Origin: Thermosynechococcus sp. M98_K2018_005
Lineage (GTDB): Bacteria; Cyanobacteriota; Cyanobacteriia; Thermosynechococcales; Thermosynechococcaceae
NCBI RefSeq assembly: GCF_015295825.1
Contig: NZ_DVEH01000036.1
Span: forward strand, 1-57,404
Length of the DNA stretch: 57,404 bases
Direction: 5' to 3'
The position numbers were made by a program, and so were the translations under genes. Every line of letters begins with the position of its first letter. Position 1 is the stretch's first letter. The notes under the pieces were generated by a model. It did not search any database. It was not told where the DNA came from and worked only from the letters and a program-made list of their open reading frames with translations. This document shows positions 17,594-26,839 of the stretch, piece by piece.

Positions 17594-18775
17594 CTACACC
17601 TTAACGAGTGTTTGGCTAAATTCGGCAATTTGGGCAGCCGCCACTTCTAAACAGGGGCGATCGCGCACCAGGGCAAAGCGCACATAACCCTCTCCCCCTT
17701 CACCAAAACCGGATCCGGGAGCCGCTGCAATCCCCGTTGCCTTAACAAGGGCTTCACAAAAGCCAAGAGAATTCCCTTGCCAAGGTTCCGGCAGTTGCGC
17801 CCACACATACATTGTTGCTGGCGGGAGGGGCACCGGCCAGCCATGATCGCCAAGGGCTTGGACAAAGGTATCGCGCCGCTTGCGAAAGATCTGCCGCGTT
17901 TGCTGGACACAGGTTTGATCTCCTGTGAGGGCGGCAATGGCACCCCGCAGGATGCCAGCGTATTGGTTAAAATCAATCACCGACTTAATTTGGCGCAGGG
18001 CAGCAATGATGTCGGCACGGCCAATGGCAAAGCCAATGCGAAATCCCCCCATATTGTAGGACTTGGAAAGGCTATAGAATTCAATACCCACTTGGCGATC
18101 GCGATCCACTTCAAAGATCGAGGGGGCTCGCTCCGCATCAAAGACGAGATCAATGTAGGGAAAATCATGCACCAGTAAAATGCCGTGGCGATCGCAAAAC
18201 TCAACCGCTGTCTTGAAAAAGTCCAAGGGGGCAACTGCCGTGGTGGGATTGTGGGGATAGCTGAGAATTAGCAGTTTTGCCTGCTCTCGCACCGCCAGCG
18301 GAATGGCCTCTAAATCCGGCAAAAAGTGATTTTCTGCCCGCAAGCGCAAGGGATACAGTTGTCCCCCCGCAAGATATACCCCCCCTGCATGGGAGGGATA
18401 CCCCGGATCAAGCACCAGCGCATACTCTTGGGGATTCATCACCGCAAGGGGCAAGTGCGCCGTCCCCTCCTGCGAACCAATCAGCGTCAGCACTTCCCGC
18501 TCGGGATCCACCCTGAGACCCAAGCGGCGTTCAAACCAAGTGGCCACTGCCTGGCGAAACGCCGCCGTACTGGCAAAGAGTTGATAGCCATAGGTACTGG
18601 CATCGCGCACCGAGGCTTCAATGGCCGCAAGAATGTGATCGGCCACGGGCAAATCCGCAGAGCCAAGGGAGAGATCCACAATCGGCTGACCGGTGGCTGC
18701 CACCGCTGCCTTCGCCCGATCCATGGCATCAAAAACATTGCCTTGAAAGTAGCGCAGGCGATCGGCCAGCTTCAT
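17594..18775 (-). CDS. Class I/II PLP aminotransferase, LL-diaminopimelate aminotransferase-like
   Basis: The 393-residue fold-type I aminotransferase shows the conserved SLGSADLPV opening, the YPHNPTTA cofactor motif (173-180), the D-x-P-Y segment (204-207) and the Schiff-base lysine K238 in YSLSKSYNMGG, followed by FRIGFAIG. The sequence is closest to the group annotated LL-diaminopimelate or succinyl-diaminopimelate aminotransferase, but it lacks the length of the DapL used in cyanobacterial lysine synthesis, so the true substrate is open. Its start overlaps the ftsY stop by 4 bases, so it is translationally coupled to ftsY, a pairing with no obvious biological link. Confidence 0.88.
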   Translation of the reverse strand: MKLADRLRYFQGNVFDAMDRAKAAVAATGQPIVDLSLGSADLPVADHILAAIEASVRDASTYGYQLFASTAAFRQAVATWFERRLGLRVDPEREVLTLIGSQEGTAHLPLAVMNPQEYALVLDPGYPSHAGGVYLAGGQLYPLRLRAENHFLPDLEAIPLAVREQAKLLILSYPHNPTTAVAPLDFFKTAVEFCDRHGILLVHDFPYIDLVFDAERAPSIFEVDRDRQVGIEFYSLSKSYNMGGFRIGFAIGRADIIAALRQIKSVIDFNQYAGILRGAIAALTGDQTCVQQTRQIFRKRRDTFVQALGDHGWPVPLPPATMYVWAQLPEPWQGNSLGFCEALVKATGIAAAPGSGFGEGGEGYVRFALVRDRPCLEVAAAQIAEFSQTLVKV

Positions 18776-20142
18776 GCTGCCACCTCCACTTCACTGGAGA
18801 GCAAGGCCTCGACAAATTCAAAACTGGAAAAGGGGCGCAGATCCTTAATGCCCTCGCCTGCACCAATGAAGCGAATCGGTAGTCCCAATTCCTGCACCAC
18901 CGCCAAGGCCACTCCCCCTTTGGCCGTCCCGTCCAACTTGGTTAAGATCACCCCAGTGAGTTGCGCCGCTTCTGCAAACACCTGTGCTTGGCGCAAGCCA
19001 TTTTGGCCGAGGGTGGCATCGAGAACCAGTAGCGATTCAATTTGAGCATCACCCGCCTTTTTATCAATGATGCGACGGATTTTCTTGAGTTCCTCCATCA
19101 GGTTGGCCTTGTTTTGCAAGCGGCCAGCGGTATCCACCAGCAGCAATTCTGTGCCTCGGGCTTGGGCAGCGCCAATGGCATCAAAGACCACAGCAGCAGG
19201 ATCAGTATTTTTGCCGGGGTTGGCAATCACCTCGACATCGGAGCGCTGTCCCCAAATTTTCACCTGTTCGGTGGCGGCTGCCCGAAAGGTATCTGCCGCT
19301 GCAATCAAACAGCGATAGCCTGACTGGGTGGCAATATGGGCAAGCTTACCAATGGTGGTGGTTTTGCCAACGCCGTTGACACCAGCAATCAACCAGATAT
19401 TCAGCACGCCCTTTTTCGGGGCAAAGTCGCGGCGGTAGCCGGCTTCAAAGGGGCGATCGAGAATGTCCCGCAGAATCTCCTTCAGGTAGGCGATCGCCTG
19501 ATCGGCAGGGAGGATTTCTTGGCGGATTTTTGTTTGCAGCGCCGCAATAATCCGATCCGTGGCCTTGACCCCCACATCCGACTGCAACAGCAGCATCTCA
19601 ATTTCTTCGATGGCATCCCGACTTAAGGGGCCTTGGCCGACGATCGCCCGCAGTTGATGCACTAGGCCACGACGGGTTTTGCCCAGACCTTGGCGCAGGC
19701 GTTGCAACCAAGTAATTTCCTCAATATCCACCTCCTCTGGGCGTCGGCCTTGAGCTGCCAGCACCTCCGCTGACCACAAAAAGCCCTCATCAAGGACAAG
19801 GGAGGAGTCTACCGGCTCAGCTTCCACAGCGGGCGGGACAGGGGCAGGTTCAGCAACAGCGGTCTCTTCAGACTCGATAGAGACGGGAACGGGGGCATCA
19901 TCGGCAGTCGGTGTTTTTTGAGTTTCTTCAGCGGTTTCAATAGTTGCAGCACTCTGCGATTGCTGTCGCGCTTGAATAGACTGGAGTGCCGTTTTTGCCC
20001 AGTTGAGGATGCCGGGGGAAGCAGTGGATTCAGTTGTAGATTGCGCGGATTCTGCGGATGGCGCTTCCGTTGGGGTTTCTGCAGGGGGCGATGGCTCCTC
20101 ACCACTGCCACCAAACTTGCGCCGAAACCAGTTAAACACCAT
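18772..20142 (-). CDS. ftsY: Signal recognition particle receptor FtsY
   Basis: The 456-residue protein has an acidic, Pro/Ala/Glu-rich A domain (1-150) and a C-terminal NG GTPase core. The GTPase motifs are intact: [15 protein letters not shown] (G1), [10 protein letters not shown] (G2), [16 protein letters not shown] (G3) and [10 protein letters not shown] (G4), with the closing [14 protein letters not shown]. FtsY docks ribosome-SRP complexes to the Sec translocon for cotranslational membrane insertion. The [12 protein letters not shown] start is the amphipathic lipid-binding helix. It is followed by the aminotransferase gene with a 4-base overlap. Length and motifs are typical. Confidence 0.97.
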   Translation of the reverse strand: MVFNWFRRKFGGSGEEPSPPAETPTEAPSAESAQSTTESTASPGILNWAKTALQSIQARQQSQSAATIETAEETQKTPTADDAPVPVSIESEETAVAEPAPVPPAVEAEPVDSSLVLDEGFLWSAEVLAAQGRRPEEVDIEEITWLQRLRQGLGKTRRGLVHQLRAIVGQGPLSRDAIEEIEMLLLQSDVGVKATDRIIAALQTKIRQEILPADQAIAYLKEILRDILDRPFEAGYRRDFAPKKGVLNIWLIAGVNGVGKTTTIGKLAHIATQSGYRCLIAAADTFRAAATEQVKIWGQRSDVEVIANPGKNTDPAAVVFDAIGAAQARGTELLLVDTAGRLQNKANLMEELKKIRRIIDKKAGDAQIESLLVLDATLGQNGLRQAQVFAEAAQLTGVILTKLDGTAKGGVALAVVQELGLPIRFIGAGEGIKDLRPFSSFEFVEALLSSEVEVAA

Positions 20143-20170
20143 GGCCTATCCTTTGTCCGACTGAACTTGC

Positions 20171-21037
20171 CTATTTCCCAGAATAGCCTTCATTTTCCTG
20201 TTCCTGTAAAAAGGCTTGCAGGCGATCGCCCACCGTGCGACTCAAAGCCGGATGACACACCACCAGGGGCGGCCAATGCTGCACATCGGCGCGATTGTAG
20301 TGGGGCAACTCACCATTGGCATAGGTAAAGGCACCCCCCGCCTCCTGCATGATCAAATCCGGTGCCGCTAAATCCCAGTCCTTCGGGGCACTGCGCCCTG
20401 GGAGGTTGACGTACAGATCCGCATCCCCTTGGCAAATACTCGCCGTTTTACAGCCCATACTCCCCATCGGAATTTGCTGTACGCATCCTAGGGTTCTTAA
20501 AAAGGCCTGTAGGCGCTCTCCGCCGTGGCTCCGACTCATCACCACCCGCAACGGCTGTCCCTTAGTGGGGGGATGCACTCGCAGTCGCGTCGCACCTTGG
20601 CGCGTTTCTCGATAGGCGCCTGCTCCGGCAATGGCGGTGTAGATCACCTCCTGCTCTGGCCAGACGACAGCGGCTAAACAAGGGCGATGTTCATGCACAA
20701 GGGCAACGTGAATCGCATACTCCCCCGTTTGCTGCAAAAAGTCGTAGGTGCCATCGAGGGGGTCAATGATCCACTGATAGGGCTGGGGCAACGGCTGCCC
20801 TGGGGTGTCGGTCTCTTCGGTTAAATAACCAAACTGCGTCGGCGGAAAATGAGCTTGGAGGGCGTGGCGCAAAAAGCGATCAATCGTTTCATCCGCAAGG
20901 GTGACGGGATCACCGCCTTTGTCCTGCACCGTTAGATTCTTCACCTGACGGTAAAACTGGCGCAGTTGCTCAAGGGCTTGCCAAAGAATGGGGCGCAGGG
21001 TGGCAAGGGTATTCTCAAGATCAAGGGCGGGGGACAT
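20171..21037 (-). CDS. Inositol monophosphatase/CysQ superfamily phosphatase
   Basis: The 288-residue enzyme belongs to the Mg2+-dependent, Li+-sensitive phosphatase superfamily. Metal-binding motifs are visible: LTEETDT (Glu-Glu, near 73-78) and WIIDPLDGTYDF (near 88-99), then WDLAAPDLI near 220. The cyanobacterial homologues are annotated 3'(2'),5'-bisphosphate nucleotidase (CysQ), which clears PAP after sulfate reduction, or inositol monophosphatase; the sequence alone does not decide. The gene starts exactly where the ABC transporter gene ends (one base apart), so they share a transcript. Confidence 0.9.
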   Translation of the reverse strand: MSPALDLENTLATLRPILWQALEQLRQFYRQVKNLTVQDKGGDPVTLADETIDRFLRHALQAHFPPTQFGYLTEETDTPGQPLPQPYQWIIDPLDGTYDFLQQTGEYAIHVALVHEHRPCLAAVVWPEQEVIYTAIAGAGAYRETRQGATRLRVHPPTKGQPLRVVMSRSHGGERLQAFLRTLGCVQQIPMGSMGCKTASICQGDADLYVNLPGRSAPKDWDLAAPDLIMQEAGGAFTYANGELPHYNRADVQHWPPLVVCHPALSRTVGDRLQAFLQEQENEGYSGK

Positions 21038-22762
21038 CTATGCTGCCTCAAGGGAAAGACCACGGGGAATCGCAGCAATTAACGTGCGGGTATAGTCGTG
21101 CTGTGGCTGTTGGTAAACGGCTTCGGCGTCACCCATTTCCACAATTTCGCCATTGTACATAACCATGAGGCGATCGCTCATGAATTTCACCACACTGAGA
21201 TCGTGGGAAATAAAGAGGTAGGTCAGTTGAAACTCCCGCTGGAGTTCTTTGAGCAAATTCAGTACCTGCGCCTGCACCGACACGTCCAAGGCCGACACTG
21301 ACTCATCACAAACGACAAACTCGGGATTCAAGGCCAAGGCACGGGCAATACAAATTCGCTGCCGCTGCCCCCCGGAAAATTCATGGGGATAGCGATTCTG
21401 GGCTTGGGGGTCAATGCCCACCCGTTCAAGGAGATAGGCCACCCGCTCTTGGTGTTGCCGTTGCGACTGATGACGGCGGTGAATCCGCAGCGGTTCTGCC
21501 ACCAACTCGCCAATGGTCATGCGGGGATCTAGGGAACTGTAGGGATCTTGGAAAATGAGTTGCATTCGTTGCCGCAGGGGACGCAATTGGCGAGGCGATA
21601 AATGGCTGATGTCGCGATCGCCAAAGATAATTTTTCCCTGCGCGGGTTCTAAGAGGCGCAAGAGGGTCCGTCCCAGTGTTGTTTTGCCACAGCCCGATTC
21701 CCCCACCAAGCCAAGGGTCTCCCCGGCGCGAATCGTAAACGAGACATCCCTGACGGCAGTGACAAAGCGCTGCGTGCCCGCCACGGGATACTTGACCCAG
21801 AGATGTTCAACCCGCACCAAGAGGGGTTGGCTAGCCAAATGCGCCAAGCGTTTCTGCTGCTGCTCTGGGGAAATCACTTCTAAGCGCGGGGGAGTGGCTG
21901 CTAGAAAATCCGCCACTGTTGGCAGAATCGCCAGACGCTGATCCAAGCGAGGACGACAGGCCAGTAGCCCCTTGGTATAGGGATGTTGGGGGTGGCGAAA
22001 GACCTGCTGAACTGTCCCCGATTCGACAATTTGTCCTTGGTACATGACAACGACCTGATCCGCCAATTCCGCAATCAGATTCAAATCATGGGTGACAAAA
22101 ATCAATGAGAGAGGGTACCGCTGCTGCAACTCCCGCAAAAGCCGTAGGATCGCTGCTTGGACAGTGACATCGAGGGCAGTAGTTGGTTCATCGGCAATTA
22201 AGAGCGCTGGCGAAGCGGCCATGGCCATGGCAATCATGACCCGCTGAATTTGTCCCCCGGAGAGTTGGTGCGGATAGCGACGGAGAAACCGCTTTTTCTC
22301 CTCAAGGGGGTCTGCCGGTTGGAGAAGATGCACCTGTTCAAGGAGAGCGATCGCCCGCTGTTGACATTGCCCTTGCGGAAGTCGTTGCTGCGGATCAATG
22401 GCCTCTGCCAGTTGAAAGCCAATAGAATAGACCGGATTGAGGGAACTCATCGGTTCTTGGAAGACCATACCGATTTGGCGACCCCGAATCTGTTGCATTT
22501 GGCGGGGGGTGCAGCGCAGCAAGTCAATGGCCTCCCCCTCTGGCTGAAACCACGCTTCGCCGTGGCTGATCTGTCCCGGCGGCAGGAGCAACTGCAAAAG
22601 TGCCAAACAGGTCACCGACTTCCCTGACCCCGACTCACCGACAATGCCAAGGGTCTGACCGCGCTCCAAGCGAAAGGAAATCCCATCCACTGCCCGTAGG
22701 GTTTGATCGGCTTGGCGAAAGTCAACGGTGAGTGCTTCTACACGCAAAAGGGGTGACGACAT
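21038..22762 (-). CDS. Oligopeptide/dipeptide-type ABC transporter, fused double ATPase
   Basis: One protein holds two complete ABC ATPase domains, like DppD and DppF fused (GsiA/YejF type). Domain 1 (about 5-260) has Walker [12 protein letters not shown] and signature LSGGQIQR; domain 2 (about 315-570) has [13 protein letters not shown] and FSGGQRQRI, each followed by Walker B and an oligopeptide-transporter C-terminal piece ([15 protein letters not shown] after the first). It energises uptake of peptides or similar solutes. No permease or binding-protein gene lies in this window. The frame opens at TTG 22777; the ATG at 22762 ([11 protein letters not shown]) fits the family start better and is used here. 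Confidence 0.93.
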   Translation of the reverse strand: MSSPLLRVEALTVDFRQADQTLRAVDGISFRLERGQTLGIVGESGSGKSVTCLALLQLLLPPGQISHGEAWFQPEGEAIDLLRCTPRQMQQIRGRQIGMVFQEPMSSLNPVYSIGFQLAEAIDPQQRLPQGQCQQRAIALLEQVHLLQPADPLEEKKRFLRRYPHQLSGGQIQRVMIAMAMAASPALLIADEPTTALDVTVQAAILRLLRELQQRYPLSLIFVTHDLNLIAELADQVVVMYQGQIVESGTVQQVFRHPQHPYTKGLLACRPRLDQRLAILPTVADFLAATPPRLEVISPEQQQKRLAHLASQPLLVRVEHLWVKYPVAGTQRFVTAVRDVSFTIRAGETLGLVGESGCGKTTLGRTLLRLLEPAQGKIIFGDRDISHLSPRQLRPLRQRMQLIFQDPYSSLDPRMTIGELVAEPLRIHRRHQSQRQHQERVAYLLERVGIDPQAQNRYPHEFSGGQRQRICIARALALNPEFVVCDESVSALDVSVQAQVLNLLKELQREFQLTYLFISHDLSVVKFMSDRLMVMYNGEIVEMGDAEAVYQQPQHDYTRTLIAAIPRGLSLEAA

Positions 22763-22819
22763 CACAGGGCAAACCAACTCGGAATAATCCTAGAATAGAG
22801 GCGATTCTGGCACTTAGGT

Positions 22820-24082
22820 ATGGAATTGATCTTTTTTGGGGTTGGCCTGCTGTTGGGGCTAATGGTCTGGTTCTGGCAGTGGCAGCAAGGGCGACACACT
22901 TTGGAGACGCTCCTTGAGCAGTACGCTGCCCGTCCCTTCAAATCCTCACCGTGGCAACGCTTGCGAACCCTACTTAGCCAACAGCTTCAGGAACAGGAAC
23001 GCTGCCGTCAGAAAATGCTGCGCTGTCAAACGCTCCTTGAATATGCCCCCATTGCCTATTTGGAGGTGGATGAAGCCAATTGCGTGGTCTGCTGTAACGA
23101 GGCGGCGCGATCGCTCTTCGGTTGTGCCCATCCCCAAGGCCGCCTTTTTTTGGAAGTGGTGCGCTCCTATGAATTGGACTGTCTCATCGAAGAGGTGCGC
23201 CAAGAGGAAACGATGCGGGAGCAGGAATGGCTCTATGCCTACCTCACACCGATGGGGCAAACCAAGCGCAAACCCCTGCGGGCACGGGGACTCTGCCTTG
23301 GCGAGGGGCATGTGGGTGTATTTATTGAGGACTGCGAAGAGGTGGTGCAGCTGCGGGATGAGCGCGATCGCTGGGCAGCGGATGTCGCCCATGAACTGAA
23401 AACCCCCTTGACCTCGCTGCGCTTGGTGACTGAAACCCTCCAACAACGGGTGCCGGAGTCCTTACGGGGTTGGGTTGATCGCCTCCTCGAGGAAATTATT
23501 CGCCTCAGTCTCCTCGTTCAAGAACTCCTAGAGTTAAACCGCCTTAGCCACACGCCCGCCGATAGCCTTGAGCGGCATCCCCTCGACCTTGTCCAACTCA
23601 TTGATGCTGCGTGGCAATCCCTCGCTCCCCTCGCTGCGGCCAAAAACATTCACCACGAGTACACCGGCCCAGAGCAATTTCCCTACTGCGGCAATGAATC
23701 GCAACTGTTTCGGCTCCTAGTCAATCTCTACGACAACGCCATTAAATACGGTCCTAGGAGCGGTCAAGTGCTGACAGGGCTGCTGAGCGATCGCGAGGGG
23801 GGCTATCTGTGTCTCGAAGTCATTGATAGCGGCAGTGGCTTTTCCCCCAAGGACTTGCCCTATGTGTTTGAACGCTTTTATCGGGCACACGCACGCCGGC
23901 AGCGCTTTGTGATTCCTGCAGATAGTGAAGGGCGGATGCCCCCCGTCGGTAGTGGTAGCGGCTTAGGATTGGCCCTTGCTCGCCAAATTGTTGAATGCCA
24001 TGGCGGCTATATGCAGGCGGCGAATCATCCCGACTATGGCGGCGCATGGTTGCGTATTTATCTCCCCCTGACTTCGCTATAG
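22820..24082 (+). CDS. PAS-containing sensor histidine kinase, SphS-like
   Basis: The 420-residue kinase starts with one membrane-like helix (MELIFFGVGLLLGLMVWFWQW), then a short linker, a PAS domain (about 60-170, LEYAPIAYLEVDEANC), HisKA with the phospho-acceptor His in DVAHELKTPLTS (about 192) and a HATPase domain with N box NLYDNAIKY, G1 DSGSGF, F box FERFYR and G2 GSGLGLAL. This arrangement and size match cyanobacterial SphS (PhoR), the phosphate-limitation sensor. The partner regulator gene is not adjacent, so SphS is a likely but unproven identity. Its end overlaps the convergent SesA-type gene by 6 bases. Confidence 0.85.
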   Translation: MELIFFGVGLLLGLMVWFWQWQQGRHTLETLLEQYAARPFKSSPWQRLRTLLSQQLQEQERCRQKMLRCQTLLEYAPIAYLEVDEANCVVCCNEAARSLFGCAHPQGRLFLEVVRSYELDCLIEEVRQEETMREQEWLYAYLTPMGQTKRKPLRARGLCLGEGHVGVFIEDCEEVVQLRDERDRWAADVAHELKTPLTSLRLVTETLQQRVPESLRGWVDRLLEEIIRLSLLVQELLELNRLSHTPADSLERHPLDLVQLIDAAWQSLAPLAAAKNIHHEYTGPEQFPYCGNESQLFRLLVNLYDNAIKYGPRSGQVLTGLLSDREGGYLCLEVIDSGSGFSPKDLPYVFERFYRAHARRQRFVIPADSEGRMPPVGSGSGLGLALARQIVECHGGYMQAANHPDYGGAWLRIYLPLTSL

Positions 24083-26401
24083 TTCCTTGGCGACCCAGCG
24101 ATCGCGCCCAAGGGTCTTCGCCTCGTAGAGACACTGATCCGCCAGATGCAGCAACAGGGCTGGCTCATGCTCTGGAGTGGGCAGCGTCGTTGCAATCCCA
24201 AAGCTGGCCGTCAATTGCGGGCCGACTGTACTTTTTGGGTGGGTAATCTTGGCCGCCGCCAAGGCATGTTGTACTTGCTCAACAACATGGATTGCTCCGG
24301 CTTGATCCGTACTGGGCAAGAGTAGCGCAAACTCCTCACCCCCAAAGCGACTGGCCAAATCCCCCGCCCGCCGCAGATGACTCTCTAAAATTTGCGCCAC
24401 CTGTTTGAGAATTTGATCCCCCTGTAAGTGGCCATAGTGGTCGTTGTAGGCCTTGAAATAGTCAATATCCAGCATCACCAAGCTCAGGGGCTGCTGCTCC
24501 CGCTGACAGCGTCGCCATTCCTTTGCCAAGAGTTCATCAAAACAGCGTCGGTTGGCAATATCCGTGAGGCTATCCAGATAGACCATCTGTTGCAAGTTGG
24601 CATTGGCCAGTTCCAAGGCTTGGTACATTTCCGCCTGTTGCAGTGCCACTGTCAAGGGTTCGGCAATGCGTTGCAAGAGGAACAACTCCTCCCGCTGCCA
24701 GAGGCGAGGGCTACGACAATGGTGGGCAATTAGGAGTCCCCAGAGGTCTGGCCCCTGAAGTAGTGGCACCACGAGATTGGCCTGAACTTGCAGGCTGACC
24801 AGTAGCTCGCGGTAGCAATCCTGTAATTCGGCTTGATTGACATTGCTAATAGTCAAGGTGCGCCCTTCCAGAAACCGCTGCGCTGTCCCCTTGTGGAAAC
24901 AGGGATCGTGGATCACTTGACCCAAGATGGAGTACTGGGGCAACGTGGTAGCTTCCACTTCAACAATGCCGCTGCCATCGGGTAAAAAGCGGTAAATCAG
25001 CACGCGATCGCTCAAGAGCAGTTGTTGAATACTCGTTACCGCCCGCTGCAAAATCTCCTCTAAGCGAATTGACTGGCGAATATCCTGAATGATTGTGCTG
25101 ACAATTATTTCCCGCTCAAGGGAAGTTTTCAGCCGTTCCTCTGTGCGCCGTTGATCCGAGACATCCAAAAGAACGCCATGGAGCATGTGACTGTGGGGGT
25201 CAAGCTGGCCGCGATCGCTCAACCAGCGGAAACAACCATCGCGGTGTTGAATGCGATAGGAGGTACTGTAGGCACGCTGCTGCCCAATCGCCTGTTCAAT
25301 ATCCCGTTCCGCCAAGGCCAAATCCGGCGATGGGATAATCTGGCGCAGATCCGGCAAATCTTGGGGAAAGTAACCCGTGAGGTGATAAATCTGATCGCTG
25401 ATATAGCTAAACCGCCACAGGCGATCGCGGCAATAGATCGCAACAGGTAAATGACTAATGAGGGTGTTATAGCGCTGCTCACTCTCGGTAATGGCCACCG
25501 TGATTGCCTGTTGCCGTGAGAGTTGCCAGCGCAGTTCCGCTGTGGCCTTATTGAGTTCGCGGGTCAGAACCTGAATCACCCCTTGGGCTTCCGTAATGTC
25601 AATTGCCGCCAACAGATCACTTTGGGTCACAATGCCTACCATTTGCCCATCATCGTCCACGACCACCACACGACGGACATGATGCGCCTTAAACAAATGA
25701 TTCACCTGCCATAGACTTTGCTCGGCCTTCACCGTCAGCACGGGCTGGGACATAATACTGCCAACCGTTCCGGTGAGCCCCACCCCTTGGGAATGCAGTG
25801 CCTCAAAAATATCCTTTTCCGTAATAATGCCGCGCGGCAGCACACCCCTGGGCGTTTCTTCAGGAACCACCAAACTTGTCACACCCCGTTCCGTCATCAG
25901 GACAGCGGCCTCCTGTAACGAAGCTTCAGCCGCAATCGTGACCACATCGGGGACCATGACCTCAGCCACCCGTTTAATCCGCAGGAAATCCACAGGACGC
26001 AGGCTCTTGAGAAAAGCTTGGCGGGTCAGTAATCCCTCGACACCCCCTGAATTATTCACCACTGCAAGGGCATCCACACCCAAGTAACGAAACCGCCCCA
26101 AAACCGCCAGTGGATCGTCGAGATCATTGAGGCGCAGACAATAGTCAGACGCTAGCATAATTTTGGAGGCGGTGATCTCCTGAGGAGGCATGCCTTGACC
26201 GAGGGCACGGATCACCTCCCGCTGGGTAATCAGTCCCTGAAACTGTCCCTGCTCTTCGACGACCAAGCCAAATCCTTGGTTGGTTTGTAATCCTTGGAGA
26301 ATCTCATTGAAGGAACCCCTTGGAGCGATCGTAACTAACTGAGCCTGTACCAAGGCTTGCAAATTTAAGCCTGAACTCAATTGCTCCATCGTGCCCCTCA
26401 T
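24077..26401 (-). CDS. sesA: Cyanobacteriochrome diguanylate cyclase SesA (CBS-PAS-GAF-GGDEF)
   Basis: The 774-residue protein has two CBS pairs (about 10-130 and 140-270), PAS (about 305-420), a GAF domain (about 430-592) and GGDEF (about 605-774). The GAF has the DXCF cysteine C501 (DPCF) and, 28 residues later, C529 in the DCYREL motif. Tlr0924 (SesA) of T. elongatus has the same spacing, with C499 and C527 as I recall them, two residues lower. SesA makes cyclic-di-GMP under blue light to promote cell aggregation. The GGEEF motif (687-691) and the RxxD inhibitory site (R678-D681) are intact, so the cyclase should be active and product-inhibited. Identification is strong. Confidence 0.92.
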   Translation of the reverse strand: MRGTMEQLSSGLNLQALVQAQLVTIAPRGSFNEILQGLQTNQGFGLVVEEQGQFQGLITQREVIRALGQGMPPQEITASKIMLASDYCLRLNDLDDPLAVLGRFRYLGVDALAVVNNSGGVEGLLTRQAFLKSLRPVDFLRIKRVAEVMVPDVVTIAAEASLQEAAVLMTERGVTSLVVPEETPRGVLPRGIITEKDIFEALHSQGVGLTGTVGSIMSQPVLTVKAEQSLWQVNHLFKAHHVRRVVVVDDDGQMVGIVTQSDLLAAIDITEAQGVIQVLTRELNKATAELRWQLSRQQAITVAITESEQRYNTLISHLPVAIYCRDRLWRFSYISDQIYHLTGYFPQDLPDLRQIIPSPDLALAERDIEQAIGQQRAYSTSYRIQHRDGCFRWLSDRGQLDPHSHMLHGVLLDVSDQRRTEERLKTSLEREIIVSTIIQDIRQSIRLEEILQRAVTSIQQLLLSDRVLIYRFLPDGSGIVEVEATTLPQYSILGQVIHDPCFHKGTAQRFLEGRTLTISNVNQAELQDCYRELLVSLQVQANLVVPLLQGPDLWGLLIAHHCRSPRLWQREELFLLQRIAEPLTVALQQAEMYQALELANANLQQMVYLDSLTDIANRRCFDELLAKEWRRCQREQQPLSLVMLDIDYFKAYNDHYGHLQGDQILKQVAQILESHLRRAGDLASRFGGEEFALLLPSTDQAGAIHVVEQVQHALAAAKITHPKSTVGPQLTASFGIATTLPTPEHEPALLLHLADQCLYEAKTLGRDRWVAKEL

Positions 26402-26722
26402 GCACCAAGATACATTGTTAAAGTAATTCGGGCTATCATCTTTAATTGTTCTGATAAATAAAAATAAGATTTATAAAAATTTGTATCACTAATTTTCATG
26501 TTCTCCACCACAGGTTGATTATTCCAATTCTATCTTGATTGTTTGGCGGCAACATCAGGAATATTTAGAGTGCCGAATAAGCCCTTTTCTAAAAAAAATA
26601 AGGGATAGGGGATGTGAGTCTCTCCTGTAGCGGCTTTCACCGTTTTGAGTGCGTTGGCTCCATCGGCAAAGGGCTGTCACTGGGATATTCCGCTGTTGCA
26701 GGAGAAAAGCTAGGATAGGGAA
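26402..26722. other. Divergent intergenic region upstream of sesA and the PP2C gene
   Basis: About 320 bases hold no convincing gene. The half next to sesA (26410-26510) is unusually AT-rich for this genome (runs of TAAA, ATTTATAAAAATT) and should carry the leftward sesA promoter. A short A-run with AAATAAGGGATAGGG (26590-26608) lies further right. No inverted repeat, RNA gene or insertion sequence end is evident. The region ends with a ribosome-site-like AGGATAGGG that precedes the short frame listed next. Confidence 0.4.
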
Positions 26723-26839
26723 TTGAATGCATTCTATTCGCCCCTGCTATGGACTAGCGAATTACTGGATCAGAAACTTTATGCGTACCTGCTGCGGGTG
26801 ATTGTGACTGCGGCAGCCATCTCAGGATTGAAACGATGA
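26723..26839 (+). CDS. Possible 38-residue ORF overlapping the start of the PP2C gene
   Basis: A TTG-initiated frame (26723) runs to a TGA that overlaps the ATG of the next gene as ATGA. AGGATAGGG stands just before the TTG. The peptide has alternating hydrophobic and polar residues, with an amphipathic helix around LLDQKLYAYLLRV and an Ala-rich end. The stop-start overlap is the arrangement seen for coupled genes in this genome. Against it: a TTG start, short length and no known homologue. It could be a small protein or simply the upstream end of the mRNA leader. Confidence 0.28.
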   Translation: MNAFYSPLLWTSELLDQKLYAYLLRVIVTAAAISGLKR

